Assembly (NCBI GenBank): GCA_964512985.1
Contig: CAZELI010000011.1
Span: forward strand, 1-64,000
Direction: 5' to 3'
Source of the DNA: CAYPGT01 sp964512985
GTDB taxonomy: Bacteria > Cyanobacteriota > Vampirovibrionia > LMEP-6097
DNA: 64,000 nt
Each line of letters opens with the position of its first letter. Positions within the stretch are counted from its first letter, which is position 1. Positions 32,356-41,750 of the stretch are shown here, piece after piece. The position numbers and the translations under genes are program-made. The notes beneath the pieces are model-generated. The model saw only the letters and a program-made list of their open reading frames with translations, was not told the DNA's origin and searched no databases.

Positions 32356-33572
32356 CGCTTATAATAACTCAACACCTTATCCAGCGCCTCAATAACATCA
32401 CTAGCATCTTCAGCAGACATACCTTGAGAGATAGGGATACTAAGTATCTCATCAGCGAGCTTAGTAGCATTAGGCAGCTTATAAACATCGATCTCTAAAG
32501 TCTCTTTATAAAATTTATGCAAGTGTAGAGGTTTATAATGCACTCCACAACCAATGCCCTCAGCTTGCAGTGCATTAAGTATATGGTCTCTGTCTACTTT
32601 AAGTTTATCCAGTTCAAGACGAATAATATATAAATGTCTTGCATGTATAGAATCAGTCCAGCTTGGATCTAGCTCAGCAGGCGGCTTAGCGGGTAGCTTC
32701 CTGGATAAAATTTCGTTAGTATAATACAACCAAGTCTTTTCGCGAACTGCTAGGTAGTCATAAATCTCATCAAGATGCGCAAGTCCAAGTGCAGCTTGAA
32801 TATCCGTCATATTATACTTGAAGCCCAAACGAATCGCCTCATAATGCTTAAACCCAGACTCTGAGAACCGTTTCCAAGCATCAGAACTTAAACCATGCAA
32901 CCCACTTTCATTAATTTGGTCAGTATGTTTATCGTCATTCCAAACAATCAAACCACCTTCACCAGTAGTAAGATTCTTAGTAGCATAAAAACTATAACAA
33001 CCGATATCCCCAATAGATCCAGTAACCCGTCCCTTATATTTACCTTCTATAGAATGTGCCGAATCTTCTATAACATGTAGCTGATATTCCTTAGCAAGCG
33101 CTAAGATAGCATCCATATCTACCGGATGTCCAGCTAAGTGTACAGGAATTATCGCCTTGGTTTTAGGAGTTATAGCGTTTTTAACAGCGTTAATATCCAG
33201 ATTAAAAGTATTGTAATCTACGTCTACAAGAACTGGCGTAGCTCTCTCAAACAAGACACTATTAGCTGTAGCACAGAAAGTGTAACTCGGTACTATTACT
33301 TCATCACCCTCACCTATATTCAAAGCTCTCACAGCCAGGTGCAATGCAGCAGTACAAGAGTTAACGGCCTTTGCATGCGGCGTACCGATATGCTTACGAA
33401 GCTTCTCTTCAAACTCCTTAACTTTAGGTCCAGCTCCAATCCAACCAGAATGCAAGGAATCAATCACCCCTGCAATAGCCCTATCATCTATCTTAGGTTT
33501 AGCAAAGACCAAGAATTGCTCTCTAGTTTTAGAGCCACCTTCGATCGCTGGTAGTTTTGTTTTCGTGGACAT
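32352..33572 (-). CDS. DegT/DnrJ/EryC1/StrS sugar aminotransferase
   Basis: A PLP enzyme that puts an amino group on a nucleotide-linked keto-sugar. Numbering from the chosen ATG (406 aa): DSLHSGWIGAGP (38-49), the VPSYTFCATANS segment, D170 in EDSAH, and the PLP lysine K199 in SFYATKNLTTGEGG. The open frame begins at 33605, but the ATG at 33572 sits 2 nt after the stop of the dehydratase gene, making a tight operon. Its likely substrate is the dTDP-4-keto-6-deoxyglucose made by that neighbour. Confidence 0.88.
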   Translation of the reverse strand: MSTKTKLPAIEGGSKTREQFLVFAKPKIDDRAIAGVIDSLHSGWIGAGPKVKEFEEKLRKHIGTPHAKAVNSCTAALHLAVRALNIGEGDEVIVPSYTFCATANSVLFERATPVLVDVDYNTFNLDINAVKNAITPKTKAIIPVHLAGHPVDMDAILALAKEYQLHVIEDSAHSIEGKYKGRVTGSIGDIGCYSFYATKNLTTGEGGLIVWNDDKHTDQINESGLHGLSSDAWKRFSESGFKHYEAIRLGFKYNMTDIQAALGLAHLDEIYDYLAVREKTWLYYTNEILSRKLPAKPPAELDPSWTDSIHARHLYIIRLELDKLKVDRDHILNALQAEGIGCGVHYKPLHLHKFYKETLEIDVYKLPNATKLADEILSIPISQGMSAEDASDVIEALDKVLSYYKR

Positions 33573-33574
33573 TT

Positions 33575-34558
33575 TTAAATTAATGCGGGCTTGACCTTCA
33601 GCCAATGACTATTAGTTTGGTACCATTCGATCGTTTTCGCCAACTCATCCTCGAAACCTACTTCTAGCTTAAATCCTAGAGCTTTAATTTTAGAACCATC
33701 CATAGAATAACGCAGATCATGCCCCTTACGATCTTCGACAAACTTAATTAATGACTCATTCTTGCCGAGTACCCTAAGAATAGCTCTAGCTAGATCAATA
33801 TTCTGTACTTCTTCATGTCCAGGAATATTATAGATCTCTCCTATCTGTCCCCTAGTACGAACCAGATCCACGGCTCTACAATTATCCTCTACGTAAATCC
33901 AGTCTCTGACATTATTTCCAGTACCATAGACAGGAATAGGCTGATTATTCAGGGCGTTACTAATAACCACAGGAATAAATTTCTCAGGATATTGATAAGG
34001 TCCAAAGTTATTACTAGAGCGAGTAGTGATACAAGGTAATTTAAAAGTTCTATAGTAAGCTCTTACAAGGCAGTCTGCAGAAGCCTTAGAAGCAGAGTAA
34101 GGGTTATTAGGCTGTATTGGAGAATCTTCCTTAGTAGAAGGTGAATTGAAATCTAAAGAACCGTAAACCTCATCAGTACTAATTTGCAAGAATAATTGAG
34201 GTTCATATTTAAGAGCCATATCTAATAAACGCTGCGTACCGATTACATTATTAACAGTGAAAGCCTCTGGATTAGTTATAGAGTTATCTACGTGAGAATT
34301 AGCCGCAAAGTTAATCACCTGATCAAATTTATGCTCTGCAAATAACTTATTCAATAAATCCTTATCTAATATAGAACCATGAACGAAACGGTATCTATCA
34401 GGATCTTTGTCCTTATGATTGTTTTTAGAAATTTCAAAATCTAAATTATCAATATTAACGATTTCTGTATCAGGATAAGAATTATAAATAAGGTTAAGGA
34501 AATTGGTTCCTATAAAACCATTACAACCTGTTAAAAGTATCTTCTTCGCTTGACGCAC
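33575..34558 (-). CDS. rfbB: dTDP-glucose 4,6-dehydratase-like protein
   Basis: An extended SDR that dehydrates dTDP-glucose to the 4-keto-6-deoxy sugar. NAD-binding GCNGFIGTNF is at 11-20, NFAANSHVDNS follows, STDEVYG is at 127-133, and the catalytic pair Y154-x3-K158. The size (327 aa) is normal. The start is GTG. The aminotransferase gene begins 2 nt after its stop. A nucleotidyltransferase that could make its substrate lies 13 kb away in the same region. Confidence 0.88.
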   Translation of the reverse strand: MRQAKKILLTGCNGFIGTNFLNLIYNSYPDTEIVNIDNLDFEISKNNHKDKDPDRYRFVHGSILDKDLLNKLFAEHKFDQVINFAANSHVDNSITNPEAFTVNNVIGTQRLLDMALKYEPQLFLQISTDEVYGSLDFNSPSTKEDSPIQPNNPYSASKASADCLVRAYYRTFKLPCITTRSSNNFGPYQYPEKFIPVVISNALNNQPIPVYGTGNNVRDWIYVEDNCRAVDLVRTRGQIGEIYNIPGHEEVQNIDLARAILRVLGKNESLIKFVEDRKGHDLRYSMDGSKIKALGFKLEVGFEDELAKTIEWYQTNSHWLKVKPALI

Positions 34559-34604
34559 AATAATAAGGGTAACATAGAATTATTTCTAAAATCTCATTTT
34601 TGTT

Positions 34605-35963
34605 TTAGCTCAGTTGCTTAATTAACCTAGGTATCTCAGCTATAGCATAAAACGGAACTGATAAAACATTGTTATCGAATTCTAATTTCTTCTGACAAAT
34701 TCTTATACCAAAAGGTATTTTATATTCTTCTAATAAAAGATGAAGGCTTTTAAGTCGACCTGTTTTCCCTGATTTAACTTCTATAGGCCAGATCCGTCCT
34801 TTATAAGCTATAAGATAGTCTATCTCAGCTGAGCTATTTTTTGCTTCACGTTCCCAATAATAAAGCTTAGGCTCTTCATAATAAGGTTTAAGAGATAAAA
34901 GTTCTTGTCCAACGAATTGCTCAGTGATTGCTCCTTGAGCCAAAGAGTGAAAACTCTCGCTATTTAATATCTCATTAATTATTTCACTATCACTTCCTAA
35001 TAATTTACAAGCAAGACCAACATCTAAAAAAAGAGTCTTAAAATGTTTTTCTGAAGAGTTCGCTTCTAATGGCAAACCTGCAGCACTAGCTTTACGAATC
35101 TTCAGTAGTACACCAACATCAACTAAGAGTTCATATGCTTTTTTTATTTCCTGTGAATTTAATTCTTTATCTATTTTAGAATATTTAAATTTCTCACCAA
35201 TTTGCTTCACCGAATTAATAAAAACAGACTCTAAATATTTATGCATAGCCAAATTGGAATATTTACCAAAATCTTTTTTATAAGAATATAGAATCTTACT
35301 TAATTCCTTATCGATAGCTTCTGATCTCTCACCAAGTTCTTTTTCTTTCAGAAAATATTGATTTAATACAGCTGGCATACCACCTAAATAGAAATACTTC
35401 TTCACTTCATCCAATAATTTATTATGGCTAAAATCATCCAATGGTTTATTTAGATCCATTAACTTGATTTCGTTAACTATATCTTTGGAGCCATTATATC
35501 TTTCGATTAGAAATTCATAGAAAGTTAATGGTCCAAGGAAAAGGAAATCAATTCTTCCAACTGGTATAGAAATTTCACCGGAATTAAGCAAGAACTCCAA
35601 CAATGAACCAGTTGCAATTATATGCAAGCCTGGATTCTTCTCGAAAAAATACCGCATCGCAATTATCGCCTCTGGGCAATCTTGCACTTCATCTAAAAAA
35701 ACTAAAGTTTTTTGATTAATAAGTTTTTTACCAAATTCTTGAAAAATTTTATTACCAATTTTTTGGGGATCAGGATCAGAGAAAATATTTTTGTATTCAA
35801 AATTAAATTCAAAATTAATATAAATATATTCATCAAAATTTTCTATCGCAAACTTCTCAATAACATAAGTTTTCCCAACCTGCCTTGCTCCTCTTAATAA
35901 AACAGGATTAGGTTTTTCTGCCCGTCTCCACTTCATCAATTCTTCTTCTATAAATCTATACAT
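34605..35963 (-). CDS. AAA_14/DUF4143 ATPase
   Basis: The second of three AAA_14/DUF4143 ATPases here. From the chosen start (452 aa), Walker A LRGARQVGKTY is at about 23-33 and Walker B LVFLDEVQD at about 86-94, followed by ATGSLLEFLL, the GRIDFLFLGPLTFYEFL segment and the AEIDYLIAYKGRIWPIEVKSG C-terminal nuclease-like region in parts. The frame extends upstream to 36017 through a palindrome; I chose the ATG at 35963, 9 nt after TATAAT. The sequence is closer to the copy at 51956 than to that at 18216, judged by the shared GARQVGKTY and LDEVQ/LDEIQ motifs. Confidence 0.82.
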   Translation of the reverse strand: MYRFIEEELMKWRRAEKPNPVLLRGARQVGKTYVIEKFAIENFDEYIYINFEFNFEYKNIFSDPDPQKIGNKIFQEFGKKLINQKTLVFLDEVQDCPEAIIAMRYFFEKNPGLHIIATGSLLEFLLNSGEISIPVGRIDFLFLGPLTFYEFLIERYNGSKDIVNEIKLMDLNKPLDDFSHNKLLDEVKKYFYLGGMPAVLNQYFLKEKELGERSEAIDKELSKILYSYKKDFGKYSNLAMHKYLESVFINSVKQIGEKFKYSKIDKELNSQEIKKAYELLVDVGVLLKIRKASAAGLPLEANSSEKHFKTLFLDVGLACKLLGSDSEIINEILNSESFHSLAQGAITEQFVGQELLSLKPYYEEPKLYYWEREAKNSSAEIDYLIAYKGRIWPIEVKSGKTGRLKSLHLLLEEYKIPFGIRICQKKLEFDNNVLSVPFYAIAEIPRLIKQLS

Positions 35964-35972
35964 ATCCTTGTT

Positions 35973-36013
35973 ATTATACCCTTTACTTGAAAACAACCCC
36001 ATATTTTCAAGTA
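35973..36013 (-). promoter_or_regulatory. ATPase promoter with 10-bp palindrome
   Basis: On the minus strand an inverted repeat TACTTGAAAA-(10 nt)-TTTTCAAGTA (35984-36013) directly precedes AAGGGTATAAT (TATAAT at 35973-35978), 9 nt before the ATG. The palindrome would cover the -35 region and is a likely operator. Confidence 0.65.
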
Positions 36014-36032
36014 TCATACATAAAAATTACCT

Positions 36033-36063
36033 TGTATTTTTAACTCTTACACTTAAAAATACA
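36033..36063. terminator. AT-rich 11-bp inverted repeat after asnB
   Basis: TGTATTTTTAA-(9 nt)-TTAAAAATACA lies downstream of asnB on the minus strand and upstream of the ATPase promoter. It could end asnB transcription or be a second operator. It is not followed by a classic T-run, so the assignment is weak. Confidence 0.4.
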
Positions 36064-36090
36064 GGGTGATTTCGAAATTTAAGGAAAATC

Positions 36091-38010
36091 TTAATAAGTA
36101 GGCTTATACTCGTCTATCCACAACTGTAAACTTAATAATGCCCACAATAATTTACGATTATTAGTTTTATGATTCAGATGCTCATCTGTAAGTTTTTTGA
36201 TACCTTGATAATCAAAAATACCCTGAGATTCTAATCTATCTTTAGACAGTAAATCTAGCATGGGTTCTTTAAGATCTTCTCTAAGCCATTGCGTAATAGG
36301 GATCCCAAAGCCCTTCTTCGGTCGATAAATAACTTCATCAGGCAGATATTTCTCAGCAACTTTCTTCAATATATATTTAGTTTGTAAAGTTTTAAGCTTA
36401 AATCTATCAGGCAACATTGAAACATACTCTACTAAACGATGATCTAGAAACGGCGAGCGGATCTCTAGAGAGTTTTGCATGCTAGCTCGATCAGACTTAA
36501 CTAAAATATCATCAGTTAAGTAAAGTTTTTGACTTAGATAAAGCAGTCTATCTGTTTCGTTATGAATATTAGTCCTGGCCAAATATCTATTAAGATCCGA
36601 ATAAGTAAGCTGTCCAAGAATTTTATCCTGATAGTTTTTACTTAGAATACCTTTCTTTTCCTGATCAAGAAAGCCACCCATCCATCTAAAGAAGCGGATT
36701 TCACTAGCCACACCAGCTCCTCTGAAGAATTGTTTAAGTTTAAAATCCAGTGCAATATTTTTATTAGAGATAGGGATTATTGAACCCTGTGCTTTGCTAA
36801 ATAAAGTAGTTAATCTAGAACGCAGCTCGTAAGGAATAATATTATAGATTTGCACTAACTTGTTTGCGCTATAAGTGGGGTAACCAGCAAACATCTCATC
36901 TGCACCATCGCCGCCCATGACAGTCTTAACATTCTTCGCTGTCATCTGCGATAAGAAGTAAGTAGGCACTATAGAAGCATCAGCCATAGGCTCATCCATA
37001 ATACGACCAAGCTGACCAAAAACAGAAAGCATATCCTTGGAACTCACTACCTGAGAGTAATGCTCTAGATCATACTTAGAAACTATCTTCTTGATATAAC
37101 TTGATTCATCATAGCTAGCCTCATCAAAATAAATAGAAAAACTTTTAATTCTTTCACTACCAGATTTAACCTTTGAGGCTATCGCCGTCACCAAGCTAGA
37201 ATCAATACCACCACTTAGCAGAACTCCTACTGGCACATCAGCCTGCATACGTATCTTAATGGAGTCGCTCAGTAAAGAGTCTATTTGCTCTATGGCTTCT
37301 TGCTCAGTGTGAACAGTACCTTCCTGGAAACCATAGTTAGGGTGCTGCCAGTAGAAGCTCTTCTTCATTTCATTCTCATCGATTACAGCCATCTCACCGG
37401 CTTCAAGCTTCCAGACTTGATCTAAGATAGTATAAGGAGTTGGCACATATTCGTAAGTAAGATATTTATTAAGACCTTCGCTAGAGAGTTCTCGCGAGCA
37501 GTGTGGATGCTTAACTAAGGCTTTAAGTTCTGAAGCAAAAAACACTTCATTACCTTTACGTTGATAAAAGAGCGGCTTCTCACCCATACGATCTCTGGCT
37601 AAGATCAGTTTCTCTTCCTCTATGTCCCAGAGGGCAAAAGCAAACATACCATTAAGTTGCTTCACAAAATCCAGACCGGATTTTTTGTATAAATTAAGGA
37701 TTACTTCCGTATCAGAACCAGTCTTGAACGGGAAACCCTGCTTCTCTAATCTTGACTTAAGTTCTTTATAGTTATAGATCTCACCATTAAATACAATCAC
37801 TTGTTTTCTATCAAAGGAAAACATTGGTTGATGTCCCGTCTCAAGACCAACGATACTCAATCTTCTAAAGCCAAGATTAATTTTCCGTTGAATCTCTATA
37901 CCAGAATCATCTGGTCCCCTATGTAGAATGCTGTCACACATAGTAGTAAGAACTTTCTCTTTATCAAAGCCTAAATCTTTAAAGCTGGTAAACCCTACTA
38001 TCCCGCACAT
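36091..38010 (-). CDS. asnB: Glutamine-hydrolysing asparagine synthase
   Basis: AsnB-type enzyme of 639 aa: N-terminal nucleophile Cys2 (MCGIVGF), glutaminase domain with RLSIVGLETGHQPM and NGEIYNY, then the synthetase domain with the PPi loop GVLLSGGIDSSLV (about 262-274) and FSIYFDE. Such enzymes in polysaccharide clusters amidate sugar or lipid carboxyls as often as aspartate, so the true substrate may be a glycan precursor. Its ATG overlaps the methyltransferase stop (TAATG). Confidence 0.9.
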   Translation of the reverse strand: MCGIVGFTSFKDLGFDKEKVLTTMCDSILHRGPDDSGIEIQRKINLGFRRLSIVGLETGHQPMFSFDRKQVIVFNGEIYNYKELKSRLEKQGFPFKTGSDTEVILNLYKKSGLDFVKQLNGMFAFALWDIEEEKLILARDRMGEKPLFYQRKGNEVFFASELKALVKHPHCSRELSSEGLNKYLTYEYVPTPYTILDQVWKLEAGEMAVIDENEMKKSFYWQHPNYGFQEGTVHTEQEAIEQIDSLLSDSIKIRMQADVPVGVLLSGGIDSSLVTAIASKVKSGSERIKSFSIYFDEASYDESSYIKKIVSKYDLEHYSQVVSSKDMLSVFGQLGRIMDEPMADASIVPTYFLSQMTAKNVKTVMGGDGADEMFAGYPTYSANKLVQIYNIIPYELRSRLTTLFSKAQGSIIPISNKNIALDFKLKQFFRGAGVASEIRFFRWMGGFLDQEKKGILSKNYQDKILGQLTYSDLNRYLARTNIHNETDRLLYLSQKLYLTDDILVKSDRASMQNSLEIRSPFLDHRLVEYVSMLPDRFKLKTLQTKYILKKVAEKYLPDEVIYRPKKGFGIPITQWLREDLKEPMLDLLSKDRLESQGIFDYQGIKKLTDEHLNHKTNNRKLLWALLSLQLWIDEYKPTY

Positions 38011-38855
38011 TATTTACTCTTCCTAAATAGGAACTCGTTATTTAGTAAACCATTATTACTAGTGAGATTTTCTAATTGTAAGCCGTACTGTTTACAGAAA
38101 TTAAAAATCTCTGCTGAACTTGCATACTCATATGGATAACCACCTAACCAATCAACTATATCTGTCTTCCAATCCATACCTCTAAACCCAATATGCTCTT
38201 TTATTTTTTTAACTGGATTAGTAAAAGTTATCAGATAGAAAAATATCAAAATTGACATGGCAATATAATCAATGATTGTTTGAATCCATCTAGGCATTTG
38301 GGAATAAATCTTCTTCTCCAAATACCACATATAAGAATTACCAAACCTAAAATCAGGATAGATATTAAAACCATCAGAATTATTATAGATAGCAATATAC
38401 ATCTGCCCTTCGTCTTGTACTAACTTGGTAGTGTTCTCAATAGCTTTCCACATATTACCCGTATGATGTAAAACCCCCCACGAATAAACAAAATCAAAAC
38501 TACCTAAACTTTCTACAAATCTATCATCAAGAATTGAACCATGAATAATTTGCCAGTTCTCAGGCTCGCTCATTAAATTATGAAGCTTCTTACAGCAAGC
38601 AATGGAGTTTTCGTCTATATCAATACTTAGAACTGACTTAGCGCCTAGTTTATAAGCAGCCAAAGAGAAGAGTCCGCTACCACAACCAATATCAACAAAG
38701 GTCTTCCCCTTAAGAGCATCCTTGCCACAAAATTCCTCAAACGAGGCAATAGCCTTATTTAAGACTTTTTCGTCAAAACAATTCTCTAAATATTGAGACC
38801 AATTTTCACCGAAGTGAAAGAAGTTCTTGGGTTTTTCTGGGCTTAAGTTATGCAT
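38010..38855 (-). CDS. Class I SAM-dependent methyltransferase
   Basis: A 281-aa methyltransferase with motif I FVDIGCGSGLF (about 54-64), acidic ID on the second strand, and FVYSWGVLHHTGN in the substrate region, a pattern typical of small-molecule or sugar methyltransferases in exopolysaccharide clusters. A hydrophobic stretch near 190-210 may touch the membrane. It leads an operon with asnB. GAGG precedes the ATG but very closely; a TATAAT lies 9 nt upstream. Confidence 0.75.
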   Translation of the reverse strand: MHNLSPEKPKNFFHFGENWSQYLENCFDEKVLNKAIASFEEFCGKDALKGKTFVDIGCGSGLFSLAAYKLGAKSVLSIDIDENSIACCKKLHNLMSEPENWQIIHGSILDDRFVESLGSFDFVYSWGVLHHTGNMWKAIENTTKLVQDEGQMYIAIYNNSDGFNIYPDFRFGNSYMWYLEKKIYSQMPRWIQTIIDYIAMSILIFFYLITFTNPVKKIKEHIGFRGMDWKTDIVDWLGGYPYEYASSAEIFNFCKQYGLQLENLTSNNGLLNNEFLFRKSK

Positions 38856-38909
38856 CCTCGTTCTATTATATTATACTGGAATAGGCATCATGCAAACTGA
38901 ATTAGATTT

Positions 38910-40670
38910 ATGACGAAGCAACAAACCTATAATATCCTTATATCTCTAGTTATTACATTCCTCATTAGCTGGCAGGTTATGGGTCCAATACTGACTAATG
39001 AATTAGTAGTTCAGGATGATTTTCGGCAGAGTTTATTTTGGCTATGGCGTCTTTGGGATCCAGAATTATTTACTAATGATTTTTTCACGCCAATCTATGC
39101 AACTTTAATCATAAAAGTCCCCCTCTTATATTTTTTACTTAAAATCGCCCCCTTCTTCTGTACTAGTATAATTTTCTATTCAAAACTTCTAGTACTAATT
39201 GTTGCACTTGCGACTGGAGTTATGGCGTTTCTCTTCTTCCAAGCCTTACTGAATAATTATGATGGCTTTCGTAATAACTTAGGGGAGATTAAATTTCTCG
39301 GAGTAACATTTAGACTAATTGATATCTGGGCTCTTAGTTTCTCTACCATACTCATTAGCACAGCATGGTGTACAGATCACTTGTCAGCCATGCATTCTAG
39401 ATCTTTTGTTTGGCTTGGTATTCTAGCTTATATGTATTTTAAACTTGTTAACAAGCAAATCAGCGCTGCTGTCACTTGCCTTATTAGCCTCTTTCTTAGT
39501 CCTCATGCGTTCTTGATTTGTTATGCTATGGAGTTCTTTGATGAGGTGATTAAGTATCGTAAGTCATTTATAAACTTCAAGAGACCAGAGTTTTTATTTT
39601 GGTTATTTAATGGTGCGGTCACTGCATTTACTTACCTAGTTCTTTTCAAAGATATTAAGACCCAAGGGATTGGAACCTCATTTACAGTAGCAGAGATGAA
39701 AGCCTTACCTGAATTCAATCCTGGAGGTAGGCATCCTATCTTTGGGTCGTCTATTTGGGATGGTAGCTGGTGGACGAATGAGCACTGGGGGCTTGGCATA
39801 GGTTATCTCCCTATTAGTTCTCTTATAAAATACGCCTTTATTATTGGCTTGATATATTTATTCTTTGTATTAATTTCCCAGAAGAACAAGAATAATAAAA
39901 AGAAAAATACTATTCAAGGTTCATTCTCCTCTATCTTCTCTTCGGTACCTGCGACCTTACTATATGCAGCGATATCTCTGTATATAGCGTCACAACTACT
40001 CTTTCCTGTCTTATACCTACCTAGTCGTTACCTTGCTATACCATCTTTATTACTTTCTATAATAAGCCTGACTCTCATCATTGGCATCTGGTTCTGGGAG
40101 ATATCACAAGAGCTACCCAAATCACTCACCAACAAGATTCTAGCCTTAACACTATTAATCGCTGCTGGATATTACTGGTTTACTGTACATAAGTTTTATC
40201 ACACTAGATTCGTTTCTATTACTCCCGAAATCAATGCAATCCTGTCACAGACCCCCAAGAATAGTCTTATCGCTGCACATCCATTATTACCAGATATCAA
40301 TGTAGCTTCTATCACTAGTAAACGATCTGTCTTCGTCGATTATGAACGCAGTATGGCTTATACCCATGAATCACTCGGCGAGATTAGAAGACGTAATGAA
40401 GTAGCATTAAGAATGACCTATGCTAAATCACAAGATGAATTTATAAAGCTTGCTCGAGACAACGGTATAACCCATTTCTTAGCTTTATATAGTTTCTATC
40501 AAGAACCGTATGTTTCTAGCCCAAACTATATAGAGCCGTATAATGCCCTTTCACGAGAATTAGTGAAGCTTAATCCTGGAGAGACCTTCTATCTTAAGAA
40601 GTTTATTGAAGAGCAAGGTATGCCATATATAGTTATAGATATTAATAAAATTAATATCAAAAATAATTAA
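38910..40670 (+). CDS. Polytopic membrane protein, possible GT-C glycosyltransferase
   Basis: A 586-aa protein with about ten to twelve membrane segments. A QDDFRQ motif in the first extracytoplasmic loop (about residue 36) resembles the acid pair of GT-C lipid-linked glycosyltransferases, but no family can be named. The C-terminus is soluble (about 440-586). It lies within the polysaccharide gene region, divergent from the methyltransferase/asnB pair. Confidence 0.6.
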   Translation: MTKQQTYNILISLVITFLISWQVMGPILTNELVVQDDFRQSLFWLWRLWDPELFTNDFFTPIYATLIIKVPLLYFLLKIAPFFCTSIIFYSKLLVLIVALATGVMAFLFFQALLNNYDGFRNNLGEIKFLGVTFRLIDIWALSFSTILISTAWCTDHLSAMHSRSFVWLGILAYMYFKLVNKQISAAVTCLISLFLSPHAFLICYAMEFFDEVIKYRKSFINFKRPEFLFWLFNGAVTAFTYLVLFKDIKTQGIGTSFTVAEMKALPEFNPGGRHPIFGSSIWDGSWWTNEHWGLGIGYLPISSLIKYAFIIGLIYLFFVLISQKNKNNKKKNTIQGSFSSIFSSVPATLLYAAISLYIASQLLFPVLYLPSRYLAIPSLLLSIISLTLIIGIWFWEISQELPKSLTNKILALTLLIAAGYYWFTVHKFYHTRFVSITPEINAILSQTPKNSLIAAHPLLPDINVASITSKRSVFVDYERSMAYTHESLGEIRRRNEVALRMTYAKSQDEFIKLARDNGITHFLALYSFYQEPYVSSPNYIEPYNALSRELVKLNPGETFYLKKFIEEQGMPYIVIDINKINIKNN

Positions 40671-40694
40671 GCATGGTAATATTTTGATATAACT

Positions 40695-41057
40695 ATGCTT
40701 TCAGATAAAGACACATTGCTGACAACTAAGACTCAAAACTCTGAAACACAAGATTTTCAATTTTTAGCGACTCTAGATGAATTAGAACCTCATGGACAAT
40801 TAACTCGTTGGGTTAACGATCATGATATTTTACTTTATAAACACGAAGGTGAATTGAAAGCTATTAGTAATATTTGTCCGCATTTTGGTGGACCAGTGGG
40901 TTACCGTAAGGCTAAAGATGGAGTGTTTACTTGTCTTTGGCATAATTGGCAATACTCATGCGCCGATGGCTCTTGCAAGACCAATCCAGGGTTACCTTTA
41001 AGACAATACCAGATCAGAGTCGATGGCAATAAAGTTTACGTAAATCTACTAGGATAA
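40695..41057 (+). CDS. Rieske [2Fe-2S] protein
   Basis: A 120-aa Rieske domain with the complete ligand set C61-x-H63-x16-C80-x2-H83 (NICPHFGG and CLWHNWQYS). The C-terminal RVDGNKVYVNL strand resembles ferredoxin-type Rieske proteins. One TAA codon and one more codon separate it from the next gene in the same reading frame, which encodes the matching catalytic domain. It is therefore probably the electron-transfer half of a two-gene Rieske oxygenase. Confidence 0.88.
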   Translation: MLSDKDTLLTTKTQNSETQDFQFLATLDELEPHGQLTRWVNDHDILLYKHEGELKAISNICPHFGGPVGYRKAKDGVFTCLWHNWQYSCADGSCKTNPGLPLRQYQIRVDGNKVYVNLLG

Positions 41058-41060
41058 ATT

Positions 41061-41750
41061 ATGGCAAAGAACAAAAGTAACAGAGTTAAATTAACTTTAG
41101 AACTTGAACTAGAGCAAGACTGCCCCAAAGAAGTAATAATGTGGAACTATTATGACCACGAGCATTTACTCGGTACCCACCAAAAACTCTATAGAGAAGC
41201 CAGGGTTCTAGCCGAGAGAGATGACTGGGCACTAGTCTATAGAAGAGCCAAGATTCCTATAGTACCATTTGAGAATGAAGGTATTGGATTTCAGTATATG
41301 CCTGAACCACACATTATGAGAACGGTTCATAAGGATGTATGGGGCTTACTAGATATGGAAGTGCATTTTTTTGATCTTCCTAACAATAGATCTAAAATGA
41401 AAATCATTTATGGTCTTTATGTACCTAGTTGGCTCAAGTTTGTAGAGCCCGCATTTAGAGTGGTTTTCACTTCTTGGCTTAAGAACGCCTGGGCAGAAGA
41501 CGTACCGATGAGGAATCGAAGATGGAAAGTTCACACTCTTGGATTTAAAGATTTTCATGGTATAGATTGGATCAATAAGAAACAAACTAAACCAGCAGAC
41601 ATCAATCCAGGTCCATATATATTCGAGCCACCCGTTGCCTCTCTTCCTACAATTAAAAATGAAGGGATGTTTAGACCAGATATTAGTGACGTAGAAATAC
41701 CTACTGAGGATTACAAAGTTGACTATCAAGCAGGAGTTACAAATCATTGA
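41061..41750 (+). CDS. Rieske oxygenase catalytic-domain protein (SRPBCC fold)
   Basis: This 229-aa protein has no Rieske motif itself but carries the mononuclear iron site of aromatic-ring and related Rieske oxygenases: N29...D32-x2-H35-x4-H40 (NYYDHEHLLGTH). The acid in WAEDVPMRNRRW (about D147) is the likely third ligand. With the 120-aa Rieske protein before it, the total (349 aa) equals a normal oxygenase alpha subunit. Both genes are in the same frame. The substrate is unknown; position in a glycan region suggests modification of a sugar or lipid. The TGA stop overlaps the next TTG start. Confidence 0.75.
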   Translation: MAKNKSNRVKLTLELELEQDCPKEVIMWNYYDHEHLLGTHQKLYREARVLAERDDWALVYRRAKIPIVPFENEGIGFQYMPEPHIMRTVHKDVWGLLDMEVHFFDLPNNRSKMKIIYGLYVPSWLKFVEPAFRVVFTSWLKNAWAEDVPMRNRRWKVHTLGFKDFHGIDWINKKQTKPADINPGPYIFEPPVASLPTIKNEGMFRPDISDVEIPTEDYKVDYQAGVTNH

